The notes beneath the pieces are model-generated. The model ran no database searches and was not told the origin of the DNA. It saw nothing but the letters and a program-made list of their open reading frames with translations. From assembly GCF_040187885.1 (NCBI RefSeq), contig NZ_JBDPLH010000001.1, forward strand, positions 496,001 through 560,000: a stretch of DNA of 64,000 nt. The letters are read 5' to 3'. Positions within the stretch are counted from its first letter, which is position 1; every line of letters starts with the position of its first letter. The position numbers and the translations under genes were made by a program. This DNA comes from Roseateles_E cavernae (GTDB taxonomy: Bacteria > Pseudomonadota > Gammaproteobacteria > Burkholderiales > Burkholderiaceae_C). Below are positions 7,864-15,767 of the stretch, piece after piece.

Positions 7864-8262
7864 TCAAGCGGGCTGCACATCGGGGCAGTCGAAGGCCTGC
7901 AGCAGCAAGCGCTCGCAGACCGCCAGCTCGTCGAGCTGCTGCTGCAGGCGCTGCTGCTGGTCCGCCAGCGCGGCGCGCTTGGCCTGCACTGCCTGCAGCG
8001 CCACATCGCGGGCCAGCGGCTCGCCCGGGGCGGGCCGGTTGGCGCTCGCCGTCAGCGCGCGCAGCTCCTGCAGCTTGAAGCCCACAGCCTGGGCCTGGCG
8101 GATCAGGCGCACCGCGTCCAGATGGCGCTGCTCATAGACGCGGTAGCTGCCCTGGCGCCGGGGTTCGGGGATCAGGCCCAGCGCCTCGTACAGCCGCAAG
8201 GCCTTGGGCGTGGCGCCGCTCAGGCGGGCGAGCGCGCCGATGCGCAGAATGTCTTGGCTCAT
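7864..8262 (-). CDS. MerR-family transcriptional regulator
   Basis: A 132-residue protein with an N-terminal winged helix-turn-helix (LRIGALARLSGATPKALRLY, then SYRVYEQRHLDAVRLIRQAQ) and a dimerising coiled coil (residues about 85-120). The C-terminus has two cysteines (AVCERLLLQAFDCPDV), which could bind a metal or sense redox but do not match a known metal-sensor signature. It lies between a LysR gene (4-base overlap) and the quinone-reductase gene it may control. Confidence 0.9.
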   Translation of the reverse strand: MSQDILRIGALARLSGATPKALRLYEALGLIPEPRRQGSYRVYEQRHLDAVRLIRQAQAVGFKLQELRALTASANRPAPGEPLARDVALQAVQAKRAALADQQQRLQQQLDELAVCERLLLQAFDCPDVQPA

Positions 8263-9158
8263 GGGGTGCTCGCCGCAGTCAGATGGGATTTCAACGCCTC
8301 GATCGCGTAGCGCACCTTGGCGGGCTGGGCATCGCGCTGCGGAGTCAGCGCATAGATGGGCAGGCTGGGCAGCCGCCAGCCGGGCAGCAGGGGCACGAGC
8401 CGGCCATCCTGGGCTGCGGCACCGATATCGCTGGGGCTCAGCATCGCCAGGCCCATGCCGGCCTCGCAGAACTGCTGCAGGCTCAGCTGGTTGTTGCTGC
8501 TGGCGCGCGGCTGGAGGTTCAGCTGGACCGGCTGGCCGGCCGCGTCCTGCAGCGGCAGCAGCACGTTGGCGGCGCCCCGGCGCAGCAGCAGCCAGTCATG
8601 CCGGCCCAGCTCGGCCAGGCTGGAAGGCACGCCGCAGCGCGCCAGATAGGCCGGCGCCGCATAAAGCCCCATGCTTTTTTCGCCGATGGGCTGGGCCACC
8701 CAGCTGCTGTCGGGCAGGCGGCCGAAGCGCACGGCGAGATCGATGCGCTGGGCCACCAGATCGGTGAAACCGTCCTCGACCTCCAGATGCAGGCTCAGGC
8801 GTGGATGGGCGGCCAGCAGCGGCGCCAGCGCCGGCCCCAGTTGGCGGCCGAAACCCACCGGCGCGGCCACGCGCAGCTCGCCCTCGGGCGCGTCGCGCAG
8901 CTGCAGCAACTGGGCCTGGGCGCCGCGCGCGGCCGCCAGCATCGCGACGCAGCCCTCGTGGAAGCGGGCGCCGGCCGGGGTCAGGCTGAGCTTGCGGGTG
9001 GAGCGGTGCAACAGGGTCACGCCCATATCGCGCTCCAGCGCCCGCACCTGCTGGCTGATCGCCGAGGTGCTGGTCTGCAGCAGCCGGGCGGCGCCGGCAA
9101 AGCTGCCCTGCTCGACCACCGTCGCCAGCACCGCCATCCGTTTCAATTGGTCCAGCAT
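8259..9158 (-). CDS. LysR-family transcriptional regulator
   Basis: A 299-residue LTTR: DNA-binding helix-turn-helix MAVLATVVEQGSFAGAARLL with TSTSAISQQVRALERDMGVT, followed by the periplasmic-binding-like effector domain (residues about 90-290). It is divergent from the NAD(P)-binding oxidoreductase starting at 9259, 100 bases away, which is therefore the most likely target. It resembles the large AaeR/DsdC-like group controlling oxidoreductases; the ligand is unknown. Its 3' end overlaps the MerR gene by 4 bases. Confidence 0.92.
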   Translation of the reverse strand: MLDQLKRMAVLATVVEQGSFAGAARLLQTSTSAISQQVRALERDMGVTLLHRSTRKLSLTPAGARFHEGCVAMLAAARGAQAQLLQLRDAPEGELRVAAPVGFGRQLGPALAPLLAAHPRLSLHLEVEDGFTDLVAQRIDLAVRFGRLPDSSWVAQPIGEKSMGLYAAPAYLARCGVPSSLAELGRHDWLLLRRGAANVLLPLQDAAGQPVQLNLQPRASSNNQLSLQQFCEAGMGLAMLSPSDIGAAAQDGRLVPLLPGWRLPSLPIYALTPQRDAQPAKVRYAIEALKSHLTAASTP

Positions 9159-9258
9159 GAAGTTTCTCTAAACAATGCTGGCGAATTTTGCCGGCTTATC
9201 GATTCACCGTGAAGTTCATACAGTTGATCCCATTGCAACGAGTTCCAAAGGACTGCTC

Positions 9259-9909
9259 ATGAAGATCGCCCTGATTGGCGCCACCGGCTTCGTCGGTGCC
9301 CCGGTTTTGCAGGAATTGCTGGCGCGCGGCCACCAGGTCGTGGCGCTGGCCCGCAACCCGGCCAAGCTGACGGCCCGGCCCGGCCTCAGCGTGGTCGAGG
9401 CCGACGCCAAGAACGCCGATTCGGTGGCCGCCGCCGTCCAGGGCGCGGACGCGGTGGTCAGCGCCTACAACCCGGGCTGGGGCGTGGCCGACATCTACAC
9501 CGAGTTCCTCGACGGCACGCGCGCCATCTATGCCGGCGTCAAGCAGGCCGGCGTGAAGCGGCTGCTGGTGGTGGGCGGTGCCGGCAGCCTCTATGCGGCG
9601 CCGGGCCTGCAGCTCGTCGACACGCCGGAATTTCCGGCCGAATGGAAGCAGGGCGCGCTGGCGGCCCGCGAGGCGCTGAACCTGATACGCGCCGAGACCA
9701 CGCTGGACTGGACTTTCCTGTCGCCGGCCGTGCATCTGGAGCCGGGCGAGCGCCGTGGCCGCTACCGGCTGGGCCTGGAGTCGCCGGTGATGGACAGCGA
9801 CCCGAGCAAGGGCCCGGCGCATATCTCGGTGGCCGATCTGGCGGTGGCCATCGTCGACGAGCTGGAGACGCCGCAGCACATCCGGCGCCGCTTCACGGTC
9901 GGCTACTGA
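9259..9909 (+). CDS. NAD(P)-binding oxidoreductase (atypical SDR, YwnB/NmrA-like)
   Basis: A 216-residue Rossmann-fold protein: dinucleotide motif IALIGATGFVGAPVLQELLA at the start, VVEADAKNADSVAAAVQGAD, and AGVKRLLVVGGAGSLYAAPG. The active site lacks the classic YxxxK and the protein is close to the SDR-a5/NAD(P)H-binding family seen with LysR regulators. The ATG at 9259 has AAAGGA about 8 bases upstream. Probably controlled by the divergent LysR gene. Confidence 0.9.
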   Translation: MKIALIGATGFVGAPVLQELLARGHQVVALARNPAKLTARPGLSVVEADAKNADSVAAAVQGADAVVSAYNPGWGVADIYTEFLDGTRAIYAGVKQAGVKRLLVVGGAGSLYAAPGLQLVDTPEFPAEWKQGALAAREALNLIRAETTLDWTFLSPAVHLEPGERRGRYRLGLESPVMDSDPSKGPAHISVADLAVAIVDELETPQHIRRRFTVGY

Positions 9910-9912
9910 CGC

Positions 9913-10779
9913 TCAGACGGTCTTCTGCTCCAGCACGAAGTTGGCGCCATCGTACTGGCCCAGCTTGTCGACCAGATAGGGCAGGCACTCCTGCAGCTTG
10001 TCGTGCAGCGTGAACGGCGGGTTGACGATGAACATACCGCTGCCCAGCATGCCGAAGCCGCGCGTATCGGTCTGCGGCTTGACGGTCAGGCGCACATGCA
10101 GCCAGCCCTTCTTGGCGCCGGCCTTGGGGTTGTCGGCGGCGGCCTTCATGCGCTGGGCCAGCTGGTGCGATTCGAGCAGCTGCAGCTGCGGATACCAGAT
10201 CAGGAAGACGCCGTCGGCAAAACGCTCCAGGCCTTCGCGCAGCGCGGTCAGCACCTTGGCGTAGTCGGTCTTCAGCTCGTAGGAGGGATCCATCAGCACG
10301 ACGCCGCGGCGCGAGGGCGGCGGCAGCTCGCCGCGCAGCGAGGCAAAGCCGTCGGTGTCGGCCACCTGGGTGTTGGGGCGGCTCTCCAGATAGCTTTGCA
10401 GGATGCGGAAGTCGGTCGGGTGCAGCTCGTAGACGCGCAGCCGGTCGTCTTCGCGCATCAGCAGGTTGGCAATGGCCGGCGAGCCGGGGTACTGACGCAG
10501 CTGGCCGTCGGGGTTGAACTGGCGCAAGAGCTCGCGGTAGGCGGCCAGCGGCGCCGGCAGGTCCTTGGCATCCCACAGGCGCGAGACGCCCAGCGCGTAC
10601 TCGCCCTTTTTCTGCGCATAGCGGCTCTCGATCGAGTAGCCGCCGGCGCCGGCATGGGTGTCGACCAGGGTGTAGGGCTTGTCCTTCTCGGCCATATAAC
10701 GCAACACCTCCGAGAGAACGAGGTGTTTGAGGACATCGGCATGGTTGCCGGCATGAAAAGCGTGTCGATAGGCGAGCAT
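9913..10779 (-). CDS. rlmJ: 23S rRNA (adenine2030-N6)-methyltransferase RlmJ
   Basis: A 288-residue S-adenosylmethionine enzyme that methylates A2030 of 23S rRNA. The start MLAYRHAFHAGNHADVLKHL is diagnostic; DTHAGAGGYS binds AdoMet and the catalytic LMDPSYELKTDY is the DPPY-type motif. The C-terminal GSGMFIVNPPFTLHDKLQE is also conserved. Length matches E. coli RlmJ. The ATG at 10779 was chosen because the conserved start begins there. Confidence 0.96.
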   Translation of the reverse strand: MLAYRHAFHAGNHADVLKHLVLSEVLRYMAEKDKPYTLVDTHAGAGGYSIESRYAQKKGEYALGVSRLWDAKDLPAPLAAYRELLRQFNPDGQLRQYPGSPAIANLLMREDDRLRVYELHPTDFRILQSYLESRPNTQVADTDGFASLRGELPPPSRRGVVLMDPSYELKTDYAKVLTALREGLERFADGVFLIWYPQLQLLESHQLAQRMKAAADNPKAGAKKGWLHVRLTVKPQTDTRGFGMLGSGMFIVNPPFTLHDKLQECLPYLVDKLGQYDGANFVLEQKTV

Positions 10780-10807
10780 GGGCGAACTGTAGCCTGCCCG
10801 GGCCGGT

Positions 10808-11989
10808 TCACGGCTGCTGCAGCGCCCCCGGATGCAGGGCCGGCCCGGCCAGCGCGACGCTGTGGCGCGGGTGCTGGTACTGGCGCAGCGGCCGCAGCGA
10901 GGCAAAGCCTTCGGGCCCCGGCCCGGGGTCGACGGCCTTGCCGCGCAGCGCCGAGTCGGGCTTCAGCGCATAGTTCTCGCGCGCGGCCAGCACGAAGGCG
11001 TCCCAGTCCACCGCCGGGTTGTTGCGCACATCCCAGTCGGCGTCGGCGCTGAAGCGCCCGCCGCCGACCAGCAGATTGTTGACCGCCCGCACCCGCACCC
11101 GGCCGGGCGCGACGCGCAGATAGACGCCCTCGCGCGGCCGGTTGTCGACCAGGGTGTTGTGGGCCAGCCAGAGCTCGTTGTCGGCATGCTTGTAGCCTTC
11201 GGCGCCAATCGAGATCAGGTGGGCGTTCTCTGTCGTCGCGCTCTGCTGGATCAGGTTGCCGATCACGACGGCGCGGCCGCCGTTGGGGAATTCCAGCTCG
11301 TAGCTGGCCGTGCCGCCGAGCTCGTCGCTGAGGCGGTTGTAGAGGATGTGGTTGACGGCCGCACGGCTCTTCAGCAGATGGCCGCTGCGGCCATGGTGAA
11401 AGTAGCAGCCGCTGACGCTCAGCCGGGCGATCGCGCCGGCGTAGAGCAGATGGGCCGGCCGGTCGTCGGCGCGGCGCGCGGCGCGCGCGAACTCGCAGTT
11501 CTCGATCTCCAGCTCGGCGGCAGTGTCGTTGTTGGTCAGCAGCCCCATCTCGCAGTCGGCGAAGCTGCAATCGCGCAGGCGCAGCGAACCGCGCTCGAAG
11601 CGGATGCCGGCGCCATTGGTGTCGGGGGCGGTGGCGCCGACGAAGTCGAAGCCCTCGATGCTGACCCGCTGGCCGCTGATCACAAAGATGCCTTTGCCCT
11701 GGGCCACGGCCCCATTGGCGATCAGGCGCACCCGCCCGCCGACCGCGCGCAGGCTCAGGTCATTGCGGCCCCAGCTGGCCACATCGGCCACATAGTCGCC
11801 GGCCTCGACCTCGATCACCATGCCGTCGCGCGCCTGCTGGGCCGCGCTGGCCAGGCTGCGCACCGCCTGCTTGGGGCCGACGCGCAGCAGCGCCGGCTGC
11901 GCCAGCGCCGGCCGCCCCAGACAGAGGCCCGCCGCCAGGCCCAGCAGTTCGCGGCGCCCCGGCGCCTCCCCGACTCTTGCAGCACTCAT
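10808..11989 (-). CDS. Exported right-handed parallel beta-helix protein (possible TAT substrate)
   Basis: A 393-residue protein. The start has a twin-arginine-like signal (GRRELLGLAAGLCLGRPALA). The body is built of short repeated turns (GIRFERGSLRLRDCSFADCE, LSVSGCYFHHGRSGHLLKSR, HTLISIGAEG-type segments) typical of pectate-lyase-like beta helices that bind or cleave polysaccharide. No catalytic residues can be assigned. The last 50 residues drift to Pro-rich sequence. It is 28 bases upstream of rlmJ on the same strand and divergent from the alkene reductase. Confidence 0.75.
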   Translation of the reverse strand: MSAARVGEAPGRRELLGLAAGLCLGRPALAQPALLRVGPKQAVRSLASAAQQARDGMVIEVEAGDYVADVASWGRNDLSLRAVGGRVRLIANGAVAQGKGIFVISGQRVSIEGFDFVGATAPDTNGAGIRFERGSLRLRDCSFADCEMGLLTNNDTAAELEIENCEFARAARRADDRPAHLLYAGAIARLSVSGCYFHHGRSGHLLKSRAAVNHILYNRLSDELGGTASYELEFPNGGRAVVIGNLIQQSATTENAHLISIGAEGYKHADNELWLAHNTLVDNRPREGVYLRVAPGRVRVRAVNNLLVGGGRFSADADWDVRNNPAVDWDAFVLAARENYALKPDSALRGKAVDPGPGPEGFASLRPLRQYQHPRHSVALAGPALHPGALQQP

Positions 11990-12138
11990 CGCATGGCCTC
12001 CGCCTATCAGCTTGTGCAGTCTAGCGAGGCCGGATGACGCCAAGCCCTTGGAACCGGCACGGCTGTCGCTTACCGGACGGCGGCAGCTCGCACATCTGAG
12101 TACCATAGCGATCATTCCGTAATTAACAGCCGACCCTC

Positions 12139-13215
12139 ATGCCCAATCTCTTCGACCCCATCAAGATCGGCGATCTCGAACTCGCCAACCGCATCGTCAT
12201 GGCGCCGCTGACGCGCAGCCGCTCCAAGGGCCTGCTGCCCGGCGCCATGGCCGTCGAGTACTACCGCCAGCGCGCCAGCGCCGGCCTGATCATCAGCGAG
12301 GGCACCCAGGTGGCCCCGCAAGGCCAGGGCTATCTGGACACCCCGGGCATCCACACGCCCGAACAGATCGCCGCCTGGAAGCGGGTCACCGACGCCGTGC
12401 ATGCCGAGGGCGGCAAGATCGCGGTGCAGCTCTGGCATGTGGGCCGCATCTCGCATGTGCTGTTCCAACCGGCCGGCGCCGCCCCGCTGTCGGCCACCGA
12501 CAAGCCGGCCCAGGGCAAGACCTTCACGGCCGAGGGCTTTGTCGATGTGTCGGCGCCGCGCGCGCTCAGGACCGAGGAGATCCCGGGCGTGATCGCCCAG
12601 TTCGTGCATGCCGCGCGCAGCGCGATGGAGGCCGGCTTCGACGCGGTCGAGGTGCATGGCGCCAACGGCTATCTGCTCGACCAGTTCATGCGCGACAGCA
12701 TCAATGACCGGACCGACGCCTACGGCGGCAGCATCGCCAACCGCGCCCGCCTGACCATCGAAGTGATGACGGCCATCGCCGAGGCGATCGGCCCAGGCCG
12801 CACCGGGCTGCGCCTGTCGCCGGTAACGCCGGTCAACGACGCCGGCCAGGACAGCGATGCACAGGCCCTGTTCAACCATGTGGCCGAGCAGCTGGCGCCG
12901 CTGAAGCTGGCCTTTCTGCACATCATCGAGGGCCAGACCGGCGGCGCGCGCGATGTCGCGCCCTTCGACTACGCGGCGATGCGCGCGCGCTTCCAGGGCC
13001 CGTGGATGGTCAACAACGGCTACAGCCGCGAGATGGCGCTCAAGGCCGTGGCCGAGGGCCAGGCCGATATGGTGGCCTTCGGCCGCGACTTCATCAGCAA
13101 CCCCGATCTGGTGCGCCGCCTGAAGCTCAATGCGCCGCTGCAGCCGCTGGACCGGGCCACGCTGTACGGCGGCGAGGCCCAGGGCTATATCGACTATCCG
13201 GCACTGGCCGCCTGA
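12139..13215 (+). CDS. Alkene reductase, old yellow enzyme family
   Basis: A 358-residue FMN beta/alpha barrel of the NemA/OYE type that reduces activated C=C bonds, nitroesters and similar electrophiles with NADPH. Landmarks: LFDPIKIGDLELANRIVMAP, the FMN/ligand-binding pair in VQLWHVGRISH, VEVHGANGYLLDQFMRDSIN with DAYGGSIANR, and the C-terminal barrel strand MVAFGRDFISNPDLVRRL. Length is typical. An upstream TACCAT-like -10 lies near 12100. It converges with the MOSC gene, whose stop adjoins its own. Confidence 0.95.
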   Translation: MPNLFDPIKIGDLELANRIVMAPLTRSRSKGLLPGAMAVEYYRQRASAGLIISEGTQVAPQGQGYLDTPGIHTPEQIAAWKRVTDAVHAEGGKIAVQLWHVGRISHVLFQPAGAAPLSATDKPAQGKTFTAEGFVDVSAPRALRTEEIPGVIAQFVHAARSAMEAGFDAVEVHGANGYLLDQFMRDSINDRTDAYGGSIANRARLTIEVMTAIAEAIGPGRTGLRLSPVTPVNDAGQDSDAQALFNHVAEQLAPLKLAFLHIIEGQTGGARDVAPFDYAAMRARFQGPWMVNNGYSREMALKAVAEGQADMVAFGRDFISNPDLVRRLKLNAPLQPLDRATLYGGEAQGYIDYPALAA

Positions 13216-13791
13216 TCAGTTCTTCGTCTTGCTGGTCCGGGCCTTGAACAGCTCGGTCACGCCGACCTCGCGCGGGCCATGGACCAGCTCGAAGGATTCC
13301 CCGGCGCTCAAGGTGCCGGGGCGCTGCACGGCCAGATAAAAGCCGCACCAGGCGTTCTGGGTCATCAGCTTGGCGGCCTGGTTAAAGCCCATCACCGCGT
13401 TGAACTTGAAGCAGGGGTAGCGCGGCTCGCTGACCACCAGCTCGCAATCGGCAAAGCGCAAGACATCACCGATGCAGACCTGGCTCTCCAGCAGGCCTTG
13501 CAGGCTCAGGTTCTCGCCCATGCTGCCCGGCGCCAAGGCCTCGTCCCAGCCGGCCGCTTTGGCCTGGGCCCGCACGGTCTGCCAGAAGGGGTAGTGCTCG
13601 ACCGGATAGGCATAGACCGCCTTGGCCAGGCCGCCGTGCACGCTCAGGTCGGCCTGCTCGTCGCCGGCCAGGCCCAGCGGCGCCACCGCGACCGGGCCGC
13701 TCTGCGGCTGTTTGCGGATGCCGCTGAGCACACTGCCCTGCGCGGTGAGCAGGGCCTGGGCCGGGGCGGTGTTGATGCTGAGCAGCTTCAT
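13216..13791 (-). CDS. MOSC domain protein, YiiM-like
   Basis: A 191-residue MOSC (molybdenum cofactor sulfurase C-terminal) protein. Key signature: SVHGGLAKAVYAYPVEHYPF near residues 55-75, GSMGENLSLQGL, VCIGDVLRFADCELVVSEPR and the conserved Cys in PRYPCFKFN, which in the family contacts Moco. Relatives of YiiM reduce N-hydroxylated bases such as 6-HAP. The ATG at 13791 overlaps the end of the upstream sensor gene by 4 bases, so the two are coupled. Confidence 0.9.
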   Translation of the reverse strand: MKLLSINTAPAQALLTAQGSVLSGIRKQPQSGPVAVAPLGLAGDEQADLSVHGGLAKAVYAYPVEHYPFWQTVRAQAKAAGWDEALAPGSMGENLSLQGLLESQVCIGDVLRFADCELVVSEPRYPCFKFNAVMGFNQAAKLMTQNAWCGFYLAVQRPGTLSAGESFELVHGPREVGVTELFKARTSKTKN

Positions 13792-15494
13792 GCGTCGGAG
13801 CAAGTGTCGGGCTTGGGGACCTGATTGTCGCCGGCCCGCGCCGCTGCCTGCTGGGCCTGGCGCAGCTCGGTGATGTCGACGCTGGTGGACAGCACGCAGG
13901 TCTGGCCCTGGTAGTCGATCAGCTCGCCGCTGAGCAGGGCATGCAGGCGCTGGCCGTCGCGGCTGCGCACCCGCACCTCCAGGTTCTCCACCCGGCCGTC
14001 GCGCTTGAGCAGCTCGTAGTAGCGCTGGCGGTCCGCCGGCTCCAGCCCCACATCCGTCAGCTCGGACATGCGCCGCCCCAACATCTGCGCGCGGCTGTAG
14101 CCATAGCGGCGGCACAGCACCTCGTTGACCTCCAGGATGGTGGTGTCGGCCAGCGTCGTCAGCGCGGCGGTCACCGAATAGGCGTTGAACAGGCGCTGAA
14201 ACAGGTCACGCTCCTGCCGCGCGGCCAGCAGCGCCTCGCGGCGCGCCTGTTCGCGGTCCAGATTGTCCAGCGCGAACGAGACATCGCCGGCCATCTCGTC
14301 GAGCAGGCGCACCAGGGCCGGGTCGAAGAAACCGGGCTCGGCGGCAAACAGCAGCAGCGCGCCGACCGTGACGCCGCCCCGGCGCAAGGGGAAGGCGGCA
14401 ATCGCCCGCCCACCGCGCGCCACCACGCTGTCATGCCAATGGGCCATGCGCGGGTCCAGGCCCGCCTCATTGCTGATCAGGTGGCTGCCGCTGCGTATCA
14501 CCTGGCTGGTGATCGAGGTCTTGCCATAGGGCGAGTCCAGCAGCCAGCGTTCGGGCACGCCGGTCAGCAGCTCGACCTGGCCGTGCAGACAGGCACGGTA
14601 GGCCTCCTGGCCGCCGCTGACGATGACGGCCGCCAGCGCCGCATGGCCGGTGTCCACGCAGATGCGGCACAGGTCCTGGTAGAGCTGCTGGTCCGAGGCC
14701 GGGTCGCGCACGATCAGCTGGTTGCACTGCGACAGCGCGATATAAAACTGCTGCACCCGCTGCTCGGCGGCCGCAGCGCTTTGCTGCTCGCGCCGGTGCT
14801 GCGACCAGACCCAGACGGCCAATCCGGCGGCCAGGCCGCCGCTGCCCATCATCATCAGCAGCAGATTCCAGCGCGCCCGCTCGAACTCGGCCTGGCTGGC
14901 ATCGGCCTCGCGGCGCGCCACGGTCAGCTGCAGATCGATCAGCTCGCTGAGGGTCTGCCCGAGCGGCTCCAGCGCCAGACGCAGGTTCAGCGCGGCAAAG
15001 CCGCGCAGCGCGGCTGCATCGCCGGCGCCGACCAGACGCTCGAACTGCCGCAGCGCCTCGCTCGCATAGCGCAGCTGCGGTTCGGCCCGGGCGATCAGAT
15101 GCAGCTCCTCCTCGACCAGCAGCGTGTTTTTGTAAGCCGCCCAGAGCTGCTCCACCTGCGACTGTGCGCTCTTGATCTGCTGGCGCGCCTGCGCCGGCGC
15201 CAGCCGCCCCTCGACCAGCCCGCCGGCACTGGCCGGCACCTCGGCCAGCATCGCATGGGAGATCTTGCGCAGCTGCTGCACCGGCACCAGCCGGTTCGCA
15301 TACACCGACTCCAGCGCCTGCGACACGCCACGCAGCTGCAGCAGCGCCGCCAAGCCAAGCAAGGCCATCAGCCCCAGCAGCAAGGCCATCACCAAGGCCA
15401 GCCTGGCCTTGAAACTCAGGCCGGCCATGGCAGGACAGCGGATTTGATCGGTCGGAACACGGGGGCCAGCAGGATTGACGGGGGGGCCGTTCAT
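13788..15494 (-). CDS. Membrane sensor with 4HB, GAF and PAS domains but no output domain
   Basis: A 568-residue protein. TM1 (about residues 25-50, LALVMALLLGLMALLGLAAL) and TM2 (about 210-230, LLLMMMGSGGLAAGLAVWVW) flank a periplasmic four-helix bundle of the MCP type. A GAF domain follows (CRICVDTGHAALAAVIVSGG to SFALDNLDREQARR), then a PAS domain (NEVLCRRYGYSRAQMLGRRM; VDITELRQAQQ). The chain ends right after PAS with a short tail, with no kinase, GGDEF, EAL or MCP signalling domain. It overlaps the MOSC gene start. An internal ATG at 15428 is an alternative start. Signal and output unknown. Confidence 0.85.
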   Translation of the reverse strand: MNGPPVNPAGPRVPTDQIRCPAMAGLSFKARLALVMALLLGLMALLGLAALLQLRGVSQALESVYANRLVPVQQLRKISHAMLAEVPASAGGLVEGRLAPAQARQQIKSAQSQVEQLWAAYKNTLLVEEELHLIARAEPQLRYASEALRQFERLVGAGDAAALRGFAALNLRLALEPLGQTLSELIDLQLTVARREADASQAEFERARWNLLLMMMGSGGLAAGLAVWVWSQHRREQQSAAAAEQRVQQFYIALSQCNQLIVRDPASDQQLYQDLCRICVDTGHAALAAVIVSGGQEAYRACLHGQVELLTGVPERWLLDSPYGKTSITSQVIRSGSHLISNEAGLDPRMAHWHDSVVARGGRAIAAFPLRRGGVTVGALLLFAAEPGFFDPALVRLLDEMAGDVSFALDNLDREQARREALLAARQERDLFQRLFNAYSVTAALTTLADTTILEVNEVLCRRYGYSRAQMLGRRMSELTDVGLEPADRQRYYELLKRDGRVENLEVRVRSRDGQRLHALLSGELIDYQGQTCVLSTSVDITELRQAQQAAARAGDNQVPKPDTCSDA

Positions 15495-15733
15495 TCTGGA
15501 TCAAGGCTGTGTTTGTCAGCAGCTGAAACAAGGGTAAGCAGGACCCAGACAAACCCCAACAAAGCGCGCATCAAGTCATACGGGTTTTGCATGACCCCCT
15601 GAAGCATGGCGGTTACGGCGTGGTTACATTGGGATGACAATGGCCACCTCGGCTTGCCGAGCGCCCGTATCACCGCCCCGGCGGGAAGCGGCATTGGGTC
15701 AGCCCCGACGCATCACCCCTGTGATCGAGGCTG

Positions 15734-15762
15734 TCCCAATTCTGCTTTTTAATTGATTGGGA
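15734..15762 (+). promoter_or_regulatory. Inverted repeat covering the pckG ribosome binding site
   Basis: TCCCAAT (15734-15740) and ATTGGGA (15756-15762) are perfect complements separated by an AT-rich 15-base loop. The right arm contains the GGGA that would serve as the Shine-Dalgarno for the ATG at 15768. It could be a protein operator or a translation-modulating hairpin; the sequence alone cannot decide. Confidence 0.4.
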
Positions 15763-15767
15763 TCGAC

